The translations under genes and the position numbers were made by a program. 64,000 nt of DNA, taken from Sphingomonadales bacterium 12-68-11. Lineage in GTDB: Bacteria; Pseudomonadota; Alphaproteobacteria; Sphingomonadales; Sphingomonadaceae. Shown piece after piece: positions 15,715 through 24,286 of the stretch; position 1 is the stretch's first letter; each line of letters begins with the position of its first letter. The DNA lies in contig NCCV01000001.1 of NCBI GenBank assembly GCA_002279825.1, positions 310,001-374,000 of the forward strand. Reading direction: 5' to 3'. The notes under the pieces are model-generated. The model searched no databases, had not been told where the DNA came from, and saw only the letters and a list, made by a program, of their open reading frames with translations.

Positions 15715-16124
15715 CCGGGGTTCCGCTCGGCGCGGTCGCGGCGGCGGACGGCGAAGTCAGCGTGCGAGTCGAGGTGACCGGCTTGCGCTCGCACAAGGGC
15801 GTGGTGCGCGCTTGCATGACAACCGATCCGGCGCGCTTTCCGAACTGCCAGGACGGCGCCGCCTACACCCTGTCGGTGCCCGCCACCGGCACCCCCGTGC
15901 TCGAGTTTCCGGCCGTCCGGCCCGGACGCTACGCGATCTCGATCCTGCACGACGAGAACGGCAACGGCCGGGTCGAGCGGGCGCTGGGGATGATTCCCAA
16001 GGAGGGTTTCGGCTTTTCCCGCGACGCGCCGGTGCGCTTCGGCCCGCCGAGCTTCGCCCAGGCGGCCTTCACCGTCGGCACCGAAGCGGTCCATCACACG
16101 ATCCGCATGCGCTACATGCTCTGA
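15633..16124 (+). CDS. DUF2141 domain-containing exported protein
   Basis: 163 residues. A long N-terminal stretch ends in a hydrophobic export segment (VAIVLAVTGVPLGAVAA, about 21-37) and the mature part is a single DUF2141 beta-sandwich: VRVEVTGLRSHKGVVRACM, LHDENGNGR and GFGFSRDAPVRFGPPSF. Function of the family is unknown. The start lies 82 bases inside the desaturase gene in another frame; no later ATG would keep the export segment, so this start is favoured. Confidence 0.87.
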   Translation: MQLRTLFSRLGPALRHRPGRVAIVLAVTGVPLGAVAAADGEVSVRVEVTGLRSHKGVVRACMTTDPARFPNCQDGAAYTLSVPATGTPVLEFPAVRPGRYAISILHDENGNGRVERALGMIPKEGFGFSRDAPVRFGPPSFAQAAFTVGTEAVHHTIRMRYML

Positions 16125-16173
16125 CCGCCACACGCGCGGGGCATGTTGCCGAGTTAGCGTCGTGACGTCACCG

Positions 16174-16188
16174 TTTACCGATAGTTAA
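16174..16188 (+). promoter_or_regulatory. possible CtrA-type binding site
   Basis: The sequence TTTA-N7-TTAA differs by one base from the alphaproteobacterial CtrA box TTAA-N7-TTAA. It is 51 bases before the PAS-protein start. One such match in GC-rich DNA is suggestive only. Confidence 0.3.
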
Positions 16189-16238
16189 CCACGTCGCGCA
16201 ATAAAGCTGCCGGGGCACAGTCAGACGAGGCCAGCGTG

Positions 16239-17720
16239 ATGGACAACTTGCGGGGCATGCACGGTGCGCTCACGGCGCTGAGCGAGGACGTCTGGGACGA
16301 CGACATCGACCGCGACCTGCCGCCGATCGCCATCGGCCAGGACGAGCGCCGCATGCAAGTGCGCGCCTACAACCACTGGGCTTCGCTGCTGGGCGAGCGC
16401 AACTATCCGGCGATCGACGATCTCGAGCCCGACGCGCTGCCCGACTTCGGGCCCTACAGCGTGCTGCTCGACTTCTCGCGCGGGATCGAGAATCCGGGCG
16501 TGGTCTATCTCGGCGCGCTGCTGGCGCGCGAATGCGATGCCGAGGATCACGCGATCGAAACGCTCGCCGACGTGCCGAGCCGCTCGCTGCTCAGCCGCAT
16601 TACCGATCACTACATGCAGATCATCGCCAACCAGGCGCCGATCGGGTTCGAAGCCGAGTTCGTCAATCAGCACGACGCGACGATTCTCTATCGCGGCATC
16701 CTGCTGCCGTTCTCGAGCGACGACGATACGATCGACTTCATCTATGGCGTGATCAACTGGAAGGAACTCGCCGACGTGCAAGCCGCCGACGAACTGCTGC
16801 TCGAGATCGAACAGGCGCTCGAGGCCGAGCCATTGCCCGCGCCGCGCCTCGATCTCGCCGCGCCGCTGACCGACTGGGCCGATGGGCCTGGAGCCTCCGA
16901 GGCTCCCGGCGCCGAGCCGCTTCCGACCTTGGGCGCCGATTTCGGCAATGCCCTGCCCCGCCCCTCGTTCGGCCTGACCGCTCCCGAGCCGGCTGCCGCC
17001 GCATCCGACGACGACGCGGAAGAAGAGCTGGACTGGTGCTTCGCGCTGCCGCGCCCAGCCACCCCCGCCGCCGCCGCCGCCGAATACGACGCACCGTTGC
17101 CCGAGCCGGTCTCGGCCGAACTCGCGCTGCATCTCGCCGAAGCCCGCCAGCTCGCCGATGCCGCCCGTTCGAGCGAGGACCGCACCCGCGCGGCGCTCTA
17201 CGAAGCGATCGGCCGGGCCTACGACTTCTCGCTCGCCGCGGCCGAGGCGCCGGCCGAGTTCGAGCGGCTGCTGGCCGATGCCGGCCTGACCGCGCAGGAC
17301 CGCGCGCCGATGACTCCGGTGGTCAAGCTCGTGTTCGGGGCCGATTACGACAAGACGCGTCTGACCGAATATGCCGCCGCGCTCAGCCTCGCGCACCGGC
17401 TCGAGTTTCACCCCGGTGAACTGGCCGAGCATCTCGCGGCGGTCGATGGCGGCCTCAAGGCGGTGGTCACCGCCGAGCGCGACTGGCGACGTGAACAGGC
17501 CGGCAAGCCCGCCCGCGCCGCTGCCGGCGGCCCGCGCCCCGGTATCGCCCGCAAGCTGCGCGCTCTCCCGGTGCGCGGTTTCGCCGACATTGCCGCCGAA
17601 GGCAGCGAGTTCGCGCTGGTCATGATCCGCCGCACCCGCGAGGGCATCCCGGTGGTGCTCGGCGAAGTGCCCGACGACACCGCGCTGGTCGAACGCGCCG
17701 CGCGCCGCTTGATCGGCTGA
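16239..17720 (+). CDS. PAS_5-type PAS domain protein with long C-terminal extension
   Basis: 493 residues from the ATG at 16239 (an adjacent GTG is three bases upstream). Residues about 35-175 form an alphaproteobacterial PAS domain: HWASLLGERNYPAIDDLEP, YSVLLDFSRG, LLSRITDHYMQI and FIYGVINWKE. A Pro/Ala-rich acidic linker (about 195-290) leads to a helical C-terminal region of unknown type. Proteins with this PAS form sense or localise in cell-cycle and stress networks in related bacteria, but the role here is unknown. No kinase or output domain is recognisable. Confidence 0.8.
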   Translation: MDNLRGMHGALTALSEDVWDDDIDRDLPPIAIGQDERRMQVRAYNHWASLLGERNYPAIDDLEPDALPDFGPYSVLLDFSRGIENPGVVYLGALLARECDAEDHAIETLADVPSRSLLSRITDHYMQIIANQAPIGFEAEFVNQHDATILYRGILLPFSSDDDTIDFIYGVINWKELADVQAADELLLEIEQALEAEPLPAPRLDLAAPLTDWADGPGASEAPGAEPLPTLGADFGNALPRPSFGLTAPEPAAAASDDDAEEELDWCFALPRPATPAAAAAEYDAPLPEPVSAELALHLAEARQLADAARSSEDRTRAALYEAIGRAYDFSLAAAEAPAEFERLLADAGLTAQDRAPMTPVVKLVFGADYDKTRLTEYAAALSLAHRLEFHPGELAEHLAAVDGGLKAVVTAERDWRREQAGKPARAAAGGPRPGIARKLRALPVRGFADIAAEGSEFALVMIRRTREGIPVVLGEVPDDTALVERAARRLIG

Positions 17721-17788
17721 CCCGGCGTTAGCGCCGACCAGACTCTTCAGTTCCCGTTCAGGGCGATCCGGGCTAGCCTGCCCCGCCC

Positions 17789-19186
17789 ATGCCCTTGCTC
17801 CGTCTCCTGTTCGCCCGCCTGATCGCCGTCGTCGCGGTGGCCGGCCTGATCGTCCAACCCGCCGCCGCGCAGTCGATCCTGCGCGACGCCGAGACCGAGG
17901 CGCTCCTCCAGGACATGCTCGACCCGCTGGTCGTTGCCGCCGGAATGCCCCCCGGCTCGGTCGACGTGGTGCTGATCAACGATCCCTCGATCAACGCCTT
18001 CGTCGCCGGGGGCCAGCGGATCTACATCCATTCGGGGCTGATCAACGCGGCCGAGACCGCCAACGAGGTCCAGGGGGTGCTCGCCCACGAACTCGGCCAC
18101 ATCACCGGTGGCCACATCATCAGCAGCTACGACGGGTATGGCAAAGCCGCGCGGATTCAGCTGCTCTCGACGCTTGCGGCAATTGCGGCGATGGCGCTGG
18201 GCGCGGGCGAAGCGGGCATGGGCCTGATGGGGCTGGGTCAGCAGGCCGCGATCGGCTCGTTCCTGTCGTTCTCGCGCACTCAAGAATCCGCCGCCGACGC
18301 GGCCGCCGTCGAGTACCTGACCACCGCCGGGATCAGCGGTCAGGGCGTGGTGTCGTTCTTCCAGAAGCTCCAGAACCAGGAATACCGCTACGGCTATTCG
18401 CAGGATGACGATGCCGGCTTCGCGCGCACCCACCCGCTGACCGGGGACCGCATCTCGCGCCTGCAGGCCGATCTCGAAGCCGATCCGGCGTGGGCGCAGG
18501 CCGATCTCGAGGCCACGATCGGCGGCACTTCGCCCCTGTCCGAGCTGCAGCGGCGCTTCGTGCAGGTGAAGGCCAAGCTCTACGGTTACCTCGCCAAGCC
18601 GGCGGACACGTTGCGGGTCTACCCCGCGCAGATGACCAGTGTGGCGGCGCGCTATGCCCGGGCTTACGCCTATCACAAGGACGCCCGGATCGCCGACGCG
18701 CTCGCCGAGACCCAGGCCCTGATCGCCAGCGAGCCGGGCAATCCCTACTTCCTCGAACTCCAGGGCCAGGTGCTGCTCGAATCGGGCAAGCCGGCAGAGG
18801 CCCTGCCCGCGCTGCGCGAAGCGACCGCGCTGTCGGGCAACGAGCCCCTGATCGCCGCCACGTTCGGGCATGCGCTGATCGCCAGCGAGGATCCCGCCAA
18901 TCTCGACGAAGCCGAACGCGTGCTGCGCACCGCGGTGGCGCGCGACCGCGAAAATCCGTTCGCCTGGTATCAGCTTGGCGTGGTCTATGCCTCGCGCGGC
19001 GATCTGCCGCGCGCACGCCTGGCCAGCGCCGAGCAGCAGATCATGAGCCAGCGGCCGATGGAGGCCCTGCGCAACGCCGAGATGGCCGAAAGCGCGCTGC
19101 CCAACGGCTCGCCCGACTGGCTGCGCGCGCAGGACGTGGCGATGCAGGCGCGCGCCGAACTTGAACAGGCCCGCCAGCGGCAGTAG
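17789..19186 (+). CDS. M48 family metalloprotease with TPR domain (BepA-like)
   Basis: 465 residues. Signal peptide of about 28 residues (ends near AAAQS), M48 zinc protease domain with HELGH at 100-104 and the third-ligand region QESAADAAAVEYL, then TPR repeats from about residue 285 to the end. Periplasmic proteins of this design (BepA/YfgC) act in quality control of outer membrane proteins. It is 11 nt upstream of a DsbA-like gene, which fits envelope protein folding. Confidence 0.93.
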   Translation: MPLLRLLFARLIAVVAVAGLIVQPAAAQSILRDAETEALLQDMLDPLVVAAGMPPGSVDVVLINDPSINAFVAGGQRIYIHSGLINAAETANEVQGVLAHELGHITGGHIISSYDGYGKAARIQLLSTLAAIAAMALGAGEAGMGLMGLGQQAAIGSFLSFSRTQESAADAAAVEYLTTAGISGQGVVSFFQKLQNQEYRYGYSQDDDAGFARTHPLTGDRISRLQADLEADPAWAQADLEATIGGTSPLSELQRRFVQVKAKLYGYLAKPADTLRVYPAQMTSVAARYARAYAYHKDARIADALAETQALIASEPGNPYFLELQGQVLLESGKPAEALPALREATALSGNEPLIAATFGHALIASEDPANLDEAERVLRTAVARDRENPFAWYQLGVVYASRGDLPRARLASAEQQIMSQRPMEALRNAEMAESALPNGSPDWLRAQDVAMQARAELEQARQRQ

Positions 19187-19197
19187 GCCAAGCGCCG

Positions 19198-19905
19198 ATG
19201 CGCCGGTTCGTAACCCTTGCGTTCGTGCCACTCGCGATCGCGCTGCCCGCCGGCTTCGCCGGGGCGGCGTTGTGGGACCTGTCCGGGCTAGGCCAGCCGA
19301 CGACCCGCGAATACCTGCTCGCCCATCCCGAAGTGCTTCCCGAAGCGATGGACGTGCTCGAGCAGCGCGAACAGGCACGGCGCATCGAACCGATGCGTGC
19401 CGAGCTCGAACAGCCGTTCCCCGGCGCGGTGCTCGGCAATCCGCGCGGTTCGGTGACGCTGGTCGAGTTCAGCGACTATGCCTGCGTCTATTGCCGCCAG
19501 AGCCTGGCCGATGTGACCGCTTTGATCGCCGCCAACCCCGACTTGCGCGTGGTCATCCGTGAGTACCCTGTGCTCCACCCCGACAGCGTCACCGCCGCGC
19601 GCATGGCACTCGCCGCCGCGCAGCAGGGCCGCTACCAAGCCTTCCACGACGCGATGTTCCGCCTGGGCACTCCCTCCGCCGAGACCGTCGAAGCGGCCGC
19701 GCGCGCCGCCGGGGTCGATCTTGCGCGCGCCGAGGCCGCGATCGCGCGCGGCGAGTTCGACGCCCAGCTCCAGGCCAATATCGCAATGGCCGAAGTGCTC
19801 GGCATCACCGGCACCCCCGGCTGGGTGGTCGGCGACCGCGTCCTCAACGGCGCGCAGGGCCAGGAGCGGATCGGCCAGGCGATCGACGAGGCGCGCGCGT
19901 CCTGA
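19198..19905 (+). CDS. DsbA family thiol-disulfide oxidoreductase
   Basis: 235 residues. An N-terminal hydrophobic signal/anchor (about 3-27) precedes a thioredoxin-like DsbA domain. The active-site CVYC is at 96-99 in FSDYACVYCRQS, and the cis-proline loop is in GITGTPGWVVGD near the C-terminus. Likely a periplasmic oxidase or isomerase for disulfide bonds. It follows the M48 protease after 11 nt and precedes the LytS gene by two bases, so all three may be on one transcript. Confidence 0.93.
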   Translation: MRRFVTLAFVPLAIALPAGFAGAALWDLSGLGQPTTREYLLAHPEVLPEAMDVLEQREQARRIEPMRAELEQPFPGAVLGNPRGSVTLVEFSDYACVYCRQSLADVTALIAANPDLRVVIREYPVLHPDSVTAARMALAAAQQGRYQAFHDAMFRLGTPSAETVEAAARAAGVDLARAEAAIARGEFDAQLQANIAMAEVLGITGTPGWVVGDRVLNGAQGQERIGQAIDEARAS

Positions 19906-19907
19906 GC

Positions 19908-21164
19908 GTGCTGTCGTCCTTCGCCCGCCGCCAGGCGCGGGACGCGGCACGGCCGCAGGTGCACAGCGAGGCGGGCGCGCTCGGGCGGCTGCATTTCCAG
20001 CCCGCGCCGTTCTTTGCGGACAAGAACAAGGCCTTCTGGCGGCTGCAGATGGCCGGCTGGGCGGGGTACTTCCTGCAGCGCGCGGTCTCCGCGATCGCCA
20101 ACGACAACCCGTGGCAGTTCATGGTCGTGCTGCTGATCAACGCGGTCACCGGGTTCTCGATCAGCCTGATCCTCTCGGTGCTCTACGGCTGGCTGATCCG
20201 GCAGCGCGCGCTGATCACCTGGACGGCCACGCTGATCGCGCTGCTGACGGCGGTGGCGTTCTACGCGTTCATCGATGCCTGGGTGTTTCAGGTCTACTAC
20301 GAGGACGCCGAGACCGGCATCGCGCAGCGGATCGTGGGCATGTTCTCGCTCGACCTGACCGTGCTCGGCGCGTGGTCGGCGCTCTACTACGCGATCAACT
20401 ACTTCATCCAGGTCGAGGAACAGGCCGACCGGCTCGACCGGCTCGAGGCCCAGGCCACCAGCGCGCAGCTCGCGATGCTGCGCTACCAGCTCAACCCGCA
20501 CTTCCTGTTCAACACGCTGAATTCGATCAGCACACTGGTGCTGCTCAAGCAGACCGACGCGGCCAACGCGATGCTGACCCGCCTCAGCAGCTTCCTGCGC
20601 CACACGCTGGTGATCCAGCCGGGCGGCAAGGTCACGCTCGCGCAGGAGGTCGAGACGCTCAAGCTCTATCTCGACATCGAGCGGATGCGCTTCGAGGAGC
20701 GGCTGCGCACGGTGTTCCGTATCGATCCCGCAGCGGCGCGCGCGACGATCCCGTCGCTGCTGCTCCAGCCGCTGGTCGAGAACGCGATCAAGTACGCGGT
20801 CTCGCCGCAGGAAGAAGGCGCGCGCATCAGCCTGACCGCGCAGATGGTCGGCAACCGGGTCCGCATCATCGTCGCCGACACCGGTCCCGGCCCGGGCGAA
20901 CGGCGCGAGCCCGTTTCCGGCCAGGTCTCGACGGGAGTCGGTCTGGCGAACATCCGCAACCGTTTGGCGCAAGCCTATGGCGAGGAGCACCGATTCCAGA
21001 TCGATAACCCGCCCGAGGGCGGGTTCACCGTCACTCTCGAGATCCCGTTCGAACCGGCGGCGGACGAGAGCGCCGCCGGTTCCGAACGCGCCGCCGAGAA
21101 ACTTCCCGCGGCTCCGGCCGTTATCAACCCGCCCGGCGACCGGGCCATCGGGACCATTGCATGA
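19908..21164 (+). CDS. LytS-type sensor histidine kinase
   Basis: 418 residues, GTG start at 19908. Four hydrophobic segments lie between about residues 45 and 170. The His-kinase domain begins with LRYQLNPHFLFNTLNSIS, where the histidine of NPHFLFN is the predicted phosphorylation site, followed by LLLQPLVENAIKYAV (N box) and a degenerate G box DTGPGPG plus TGVGLANIRNRL. A Pro/Ala-rich tail ends the protein. The stop overlaps the response regulator start (ATGA), so this is a paired two-component system. The signal is unknown. Confidence 0.93.
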   Translation: MLSSFARRQARDAARPQVHSEAGALGRLHFQPAPFFADKNKAFWRLQMAGWAGYFLQRAVSAIANDNPWQFMVVLLINAVTGFSISLILSVLYGWLIRQRALITWTATLIALLTAVAFYAFIDAWVFQVYYEDAETGIAQRIVGMFSLDLTVLGAWSALYYAINYFIQVEEQADRLDRLEAQATSAQLAMLRYQLNPHFLFNTLNSISTLVLLKQTDAANAMLTRLSSFLRHTLVIQPGGKVTLAQEVETLKLYLDIERMRFEERLRTVFRIDPAAARATIPSLLLQPLVENAIKYAVSPQEEGARISLTAQMVGNRVRIIVADTGPGPGERREPVSGQVSTGVGLANIRNRLAQAYGEEHRFQIDNPPEGGFTVTLEIPFEPAADESAAGSERAAEKLPAAPAVINPPGDRAIGTIA

Positions 21165-21955
21165 CCATACGTACGCTTATCGTCGACGACGAGAAACTCG
21201 CCATCCAGGGCCTCCAGCTGCGGCTCGAGCCCTATCCGGACGTCGAAGTGATCGGCACGTGCGCCAACGGGCGCGAGGCGATCCGCGCCATCAAGACCGA
21301 GAAGCCCGATCTTGTGTTCCTCGACATCCAGATGCCGGGCTTCGACGGCTTTTCGGTCGTTAAGGGCGTGATGGAGCTCGAACCCCCGCTGTTCGTGTTC
21401 GTCACCGCTTACGAGGAACACGCGATCCGCGCGTTCCAGGCCAATGCCGTCAACTACCTGATGAAGCCGGTCGACGTGGACGAACTCGCCGACACGCTCG
21501 ACCGGGTGCGCACGCGGCTTGCCGAGAAGCGCTCCGCCGAAGAGGCCAAGAAGCTGCAGGACGTGCTCGCCGAAGTCGCGCCCGACGCGATGGAGAACAT
21601 GCCGACCGACGACGAGAGCACGGCGCGCTACGAGAAGATGATCAACATCAAGGACCGCGGGCAGATCTTCCGCGTCGATGTCGATTCGATCGAGCACATC
21701 GAGGCCGCCGGCGACTACATGTGCATTTACACCGGCGACAATTCGCTGATCCTGCGCGAGACGATGAAGGATCTCGAGCGCCGGCTCGACCCGCGCGTGT
21801 TCCAGCGCGTGCACCGCTCGACGATCGTCAATCTCGACCAGGTCCGCCAGGTCAAGCCGCACACCAACGGCGAATGCTTCCTGGTGCTCGGCTCCGGCGC
21901 GGAAGTGAAGGTGAGCCGTTCGTACCGGGATGTCGTCGCGCGCTTCGTCCACTAG
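21161..21955 (+). CDS. LytR/AlgR-type response regulator with LytTR DNA-binding domain
   Basis: 264 residues. The receiver domain (about 1-120) has the acidic pocket VDDEK, the phospho-acceptor in VFLDIQMPGFDG and the K of LMKPVD. A linker of about 35 residues leads to a LytTR domain (about 155-262; DSIEHIEAAGDYMCIY and RVHRSTIVNLDQV). It overlaps the kinase gene by four bases. LytTR regulators bind direct repeats upstream of their targets; none was identified. A palindromic repeat follows 6 nt after the stop. Confidence 0.94.
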   Translation: MTIRTLIVDDEKLAIQGLQLRLEPYPDVEVIGTCANGREAIRAIKTEKPDLVFLDIQMPGFDGFSVVKGVMELEPPLFVFVTAYEEHAIRAFQANAVNYLMKPVDVDELADTLDRVRTRLAEKRSAEEAKKLQDVLAEVAPDAMENMPTDDESTARYEKMINIKDRGQIFRVDVDSIEHIEAAGDYMCIYTGDNSLILRETMKDLERRLDPRVFQRVHRSTIVNLDQVRQVKPHTNGECFLVLGSGAEVKVSRSYRDVVARFVH

Positions 21956-21961
21956 CCTTAT

Positions 21962-22051
21962 TTCGTCATTGCGAGGGGCGCAGCCCCGCGGCAATTCAGA
22001 GCGAGAGGGCGCTACCGCTCTGGATTGCTTCGCTACGCTCGCAATGACGAA
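21962..22051. repeat. REP-like dispersed palindromic element
   Basis: A 14-bp perfect inverted repeat, TTCGTCATTGCGAG (21962-21975) and CTCGCAATGACGAA (22038-22051), encloses an inner region with further short pairing (AGAGCG and CGCTCT). The outer arms match a repeat that I know to be widespread between genes in sphingomonads and some other alphaproteobacteria. It fills the gap between the response regulator and nadC. Confidence 0.82.
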
Positions 22052-22065
22052 CCAAGGACCGTGAC

Positions 22066-22926
22066 CTGACCGCCTTCACCCTTCCCGGCTTCGACCTCGA
22101 CGCCTTCGTTCGCGCCACGCTCGCCGAAGATCTCGGCGTCGGCCTGCCGGGCGGCGGTCATGACGTCACCGCCGAGAGCGTGATTCCGGCGCAGGCGCGC
22201 TATGCCGGCGCGATGGACAGCCGCGACGCGATCGTCGTTGCCGGCCTGCCGATCGCGGCGGCGTTCTTCCGCGCGCTCGACCCCGAGGTGGAGATCGAGA
22301 TCCTGGCCGAGGAAGGCGCCGCGGTTCCGGCGGGTAGCGACCTGATGCGTCTCGCCGGCAAGGCCCGCGCGTTGCTCACCGCCGAGCGCAGCGCGCTCAA
22401 CACCGTGCAGCACCTCTCGGGCGTCGCCACGCTGACCCGGCGCTATGTAGAGGCGATGGGCGGAAACGCTACTCTGCTCGACACCCGCAAGACGCTGCCC
22501 GGCCTGCGCCACCTGGAGAAATACGCCACCCGCACGGGCGGCGCGCGCAACCACCGGATGGGCTTGTGGGACGCGGCCATGATCAAGGACAACCACGTGC
22601 TCGTCGCCGGCGGCGTGGCCGAAGCGGTGCGCCGTGCCAAGGCGGCGGGGATCGTCGAGGTGATTTGCGAGGTCGACCGGATCGACCAGATCGCCCCCGC
22701 GCTCGCCGCCGGCGCCACGCACCTGCTGCTCGACAACATGGGCCCGGACGCGCTGCGCGAAGCGGTCGCCCTGGTTGCCGGGCGGGTCCCGACCGAAGCC
22801 TCGGGCGGGGTCACGCTCGACACGATCGTCGCGATCGCCGCCACCGGCGTGACTTACGTCTCGGTCGGCCGGCTGACGCAAAGCGCGCCGGCGGCCGACA
22901 TCGGCCTCGATTTCACGCCGGCCTGA
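22066..22926 (+). CDS. nadC: nicotinate-nucleotide pyrophosphorylase (carboxylating)
   Basis: 286 residues if translation begins at CTG 22066. NadC converts quinolinate and PRPP to nicotinate mononucleotide in NAD synthesis. Family motifs: ATLAEDLG, HDVTAESVIP, LNTVQHLSGVATLTR, DTRKTLPGLR, DNHVLVAGG and LLLDNMGPD. The conserved N-terminal helix FDLDAFVRATLAEDLG lies upstream of the first GTG (22180), and no ATG, GTG or TTG exists in frame before it; the frame is closed by a stop at 22045. AAGGA at 22054-22058 is seven bases from the CTG. So either CTG is used or there is a small frame error near 22061. Confidence 0.88.
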   Translation: MTAFTLPGFDLDAFVRATLAEDLGVGLPGGGHDVTAESVIPAQARYAGAMDSRDAIVVAGLPIAAAFFRALDPEVEIEILAEEGAAVPAGSDLMRLAGKARALLTAERSALNTVQHLSGVATLTRRYVEAMGGNATLLDTRKTLPGLRHLEKYATRTGGARNHRMGLWDAAMIKDNHVLVAGGVAEAVRRAKAAGIVEVICEVDRIDQIAPALAAGATHLLLDNMGPDALREAVALVAGRVPTEASGGVTLDTIVAIAATGVTYVSVGRLTQSAPAADIGLDFTPA

Positions 22927-22985
22927 CATTGCACCCCGCGCCGCGCTGGCGCAGGATGAGCCCATAAACCAGGGAAAGGAGACCC

Positions 22986-23414
22986 ATGCGCCCGAAATCC
23001 ATCGTCATGTTCGAGCGGCTGCTGCTTGCGTCCATCGCGCTCAGCGCCGCGACATTCGCGGTCGGCTACGAAGCGATGCTGGCGGCGATGGCGGGCGATC
23101 CCAGGCTGCAGGCGGCCGGGCTCGGCGGCGGGTTCCTGATCGGGTCGGTGCTTGCCGAGTACGCGATCTATCTGGTGCTGTGGTATCTCATCGCTCGCCG
23201 CGGGGTGAACTGGGCCAAATGGGTCTTCGTCGCCGTGCTGGCGCTCGGGCTGCTGTCGGTGCCGTCGGCGCTCGGCGGGCCGATCAACCTCCTGGTCGTG
23301 CTCGGGCTGGCGGTGGTTGCGCTCAGAGTGCTGGCGGCGATCAACCTGTTCCGGCCCGACGCAATCGCCTGGCTGCGCGGCGAGGACGAGACCGATCCGG
23401 CGGCGTTCGACTGA
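22986..23414 (+). CDS. hypothetical membrane protein
   Basis: 142 residues with four predicted membrane segments (about 10-30, 48-70, 78-95, 98-118) and a short acidic C-terminal tail. No named family recognised; it resembles small uncharacterised inner membrane proteins. AAAGGAG precedes the ATG by about five bases, an excellent ribosome binding site. It is convergent with tadA at a distance of seven bases. Confidence 0.75.
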   Translation: MRPKSIVMFERLLLASIALSAATFAVGYEAMLAAMAGDPRLQAAGLGGGFLIGSVLAEYAIYLVLWYLIARRGVNWAKWVFVAVLALGLLSVPSALGGPINLLVVLGLAVVALRVLAAINLFRPDAIAWLRGEDETDPAAFD

Positions 23415-23421
23415 CCCCGCG

Positions 23422-23877
23422 TCAGCGCCGCGCGGCGAAGAACGCGCGCAGGAGCGCCGCGGCCGGCTCCTCGCCGATGCCCGCATAGACCTCCGGCCGG
23501 TGCAGGCACTGCGCCTGTTCGAACACGCGTGCCCCCTGCTCGACCGCGCCGCCCTTGGGATCGGGCGCGCCGTAATAGAGCCGCGCGATGCGTGCATGGA
23601 CGATCGCCCCGGCGCACATCGCGCAAGGCTCGAGCGTGACCCACAGCTCGCAGTCGCCCAGCCGTTCGGTGCCGAGCGCCGCCGCCGCGCGGCGCAGGGC
23701 AAGCACTTCGGCGTGCGCGGTCGGATCGGCGAGCGTGCGCGGGGCGTTGTGGCCCTCGCCGACAATCGCCCCGTCCTTGACCACCACCGCTCCGACCGGC
23801 ACCTCGCCGGCCTCGGCCGCCGCTTGCGCGAGTTCGAGCGCGCGCGCCATCGGCGGGGGAAGCGGCCAGCGGGTCAT
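23422..23877 (-). CDS. tadA: tRNA-specific adenosine deaminase (nucleoside deaminase)
   Basis: 151 residues. Zinc-dependent deaminase fold with the HAE motif (TAHAEVLALRRA, catalytic Glu) and PCAMC (LEPCAMCAGAIVHARI), both diagnostic. TadA converts the wobble adenosine of tRNA-Arg(ACG) to inosine. The C-terminal helix FEQAQCLHRPEVYAG is typical for TadA rather than guanine or cytosine deaminases, though a related nucleoside deaminase cannot be excluded. The promoter should lie in the gap shared with rpmB. Confidence 0.88.
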   Translation of the reverse strand: MTRWPLPPPMARALELAQAAAEAGEVPVGAVVVKDGAIVGEGHNAPRTLADPTAHAEVLALRRAAAALGTERLGDCELWVTLEPCAMCAGAIVHARIARLYYGAPDPKGGAVEQGARVFEQAQCLHRPEVYAGIGEEPAAALLRAFFAARR

Positions 23878-23903
23878 TTGGCCGGGCTAGGGGCCGAGAT
23901 CGG

Positions 23904-23932
23904 TTGACGCAAGCAGCCCTCGCCGCTATGCG
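23904..23932 (+). promoter_or_regulatory. probable housekeeping promoter of rpmB
   Basis: TTGACG (23904-23909), a 17-base spacer and TATGCG (23927-23932) fit the alphaproteobacterial sigma-70 consensus well, about 50 bases before the rpmB start. Seen by eye, not tested. Confidence 0.5.
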
Positions 23933-23980
23933 CGCCGCTTTCCGGGACACCCCCCGATTCAAGATTTCGAGAGACGAACC

Positions 23981-24277
23981 ATGTCGCGCATCTGCGAACT
24001 GACCGGCAAGGGCCGCCAGACCGGCCACAACGTGAGCCACGCCAACAACAAGACCAAGCGCGTGTTCCTGCCCAACCTGCAGAACGTCACGCTGCTGAGC
24101 GAGAAGCTCGACCGCAGCTTCAAGTTCCGCGTCTCGACTCACGGGCTGCGCTCGGTCGAGCACAACGGCGGGCTCGACAACTGGCTGCTCAAGACCTCGG
24201 ACGAGAAGCTCAGCGCCCAGGCACGCAAGATCAAGCGCGAGCTGAAGAAGTCCGCGACCGCCGCCGTCGCGGCCTGA
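23981..24277 (+). CDS. rpmB: 50S ribosomal protein L28
   Basis: 98 residues, normal for alphaproteobacterial bL28. Family start [20 protein letters not shown] is intact, followed by the basic [11 protein letters not shown] segment and [17 protein letters not shown]. Component of the large ribosomal subunit. Single-gene unit with its own promoter upstream and a strong terminator at 24301-24330. Convergent with the phytase-like gene at nine bases. Confidence 0.97.
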   Translation: MSRICELTGKGRQTGHNVSHANNKTKRVFLPNLQNVTLLSEKLDRSFKFRVSTHGLRSVEHNGGLDNWLLKTSDEKLSAQARKIKRELKKSATAAVAA

Positions 24278-24286
24278 TTCGCCGAA

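Noticed and set aside
17747-19378. 543-residue minus-strand open frame across the M48 protease gene
   Set aside because: Shadow frame without any family feature; HELGH protease is on the plus strand.
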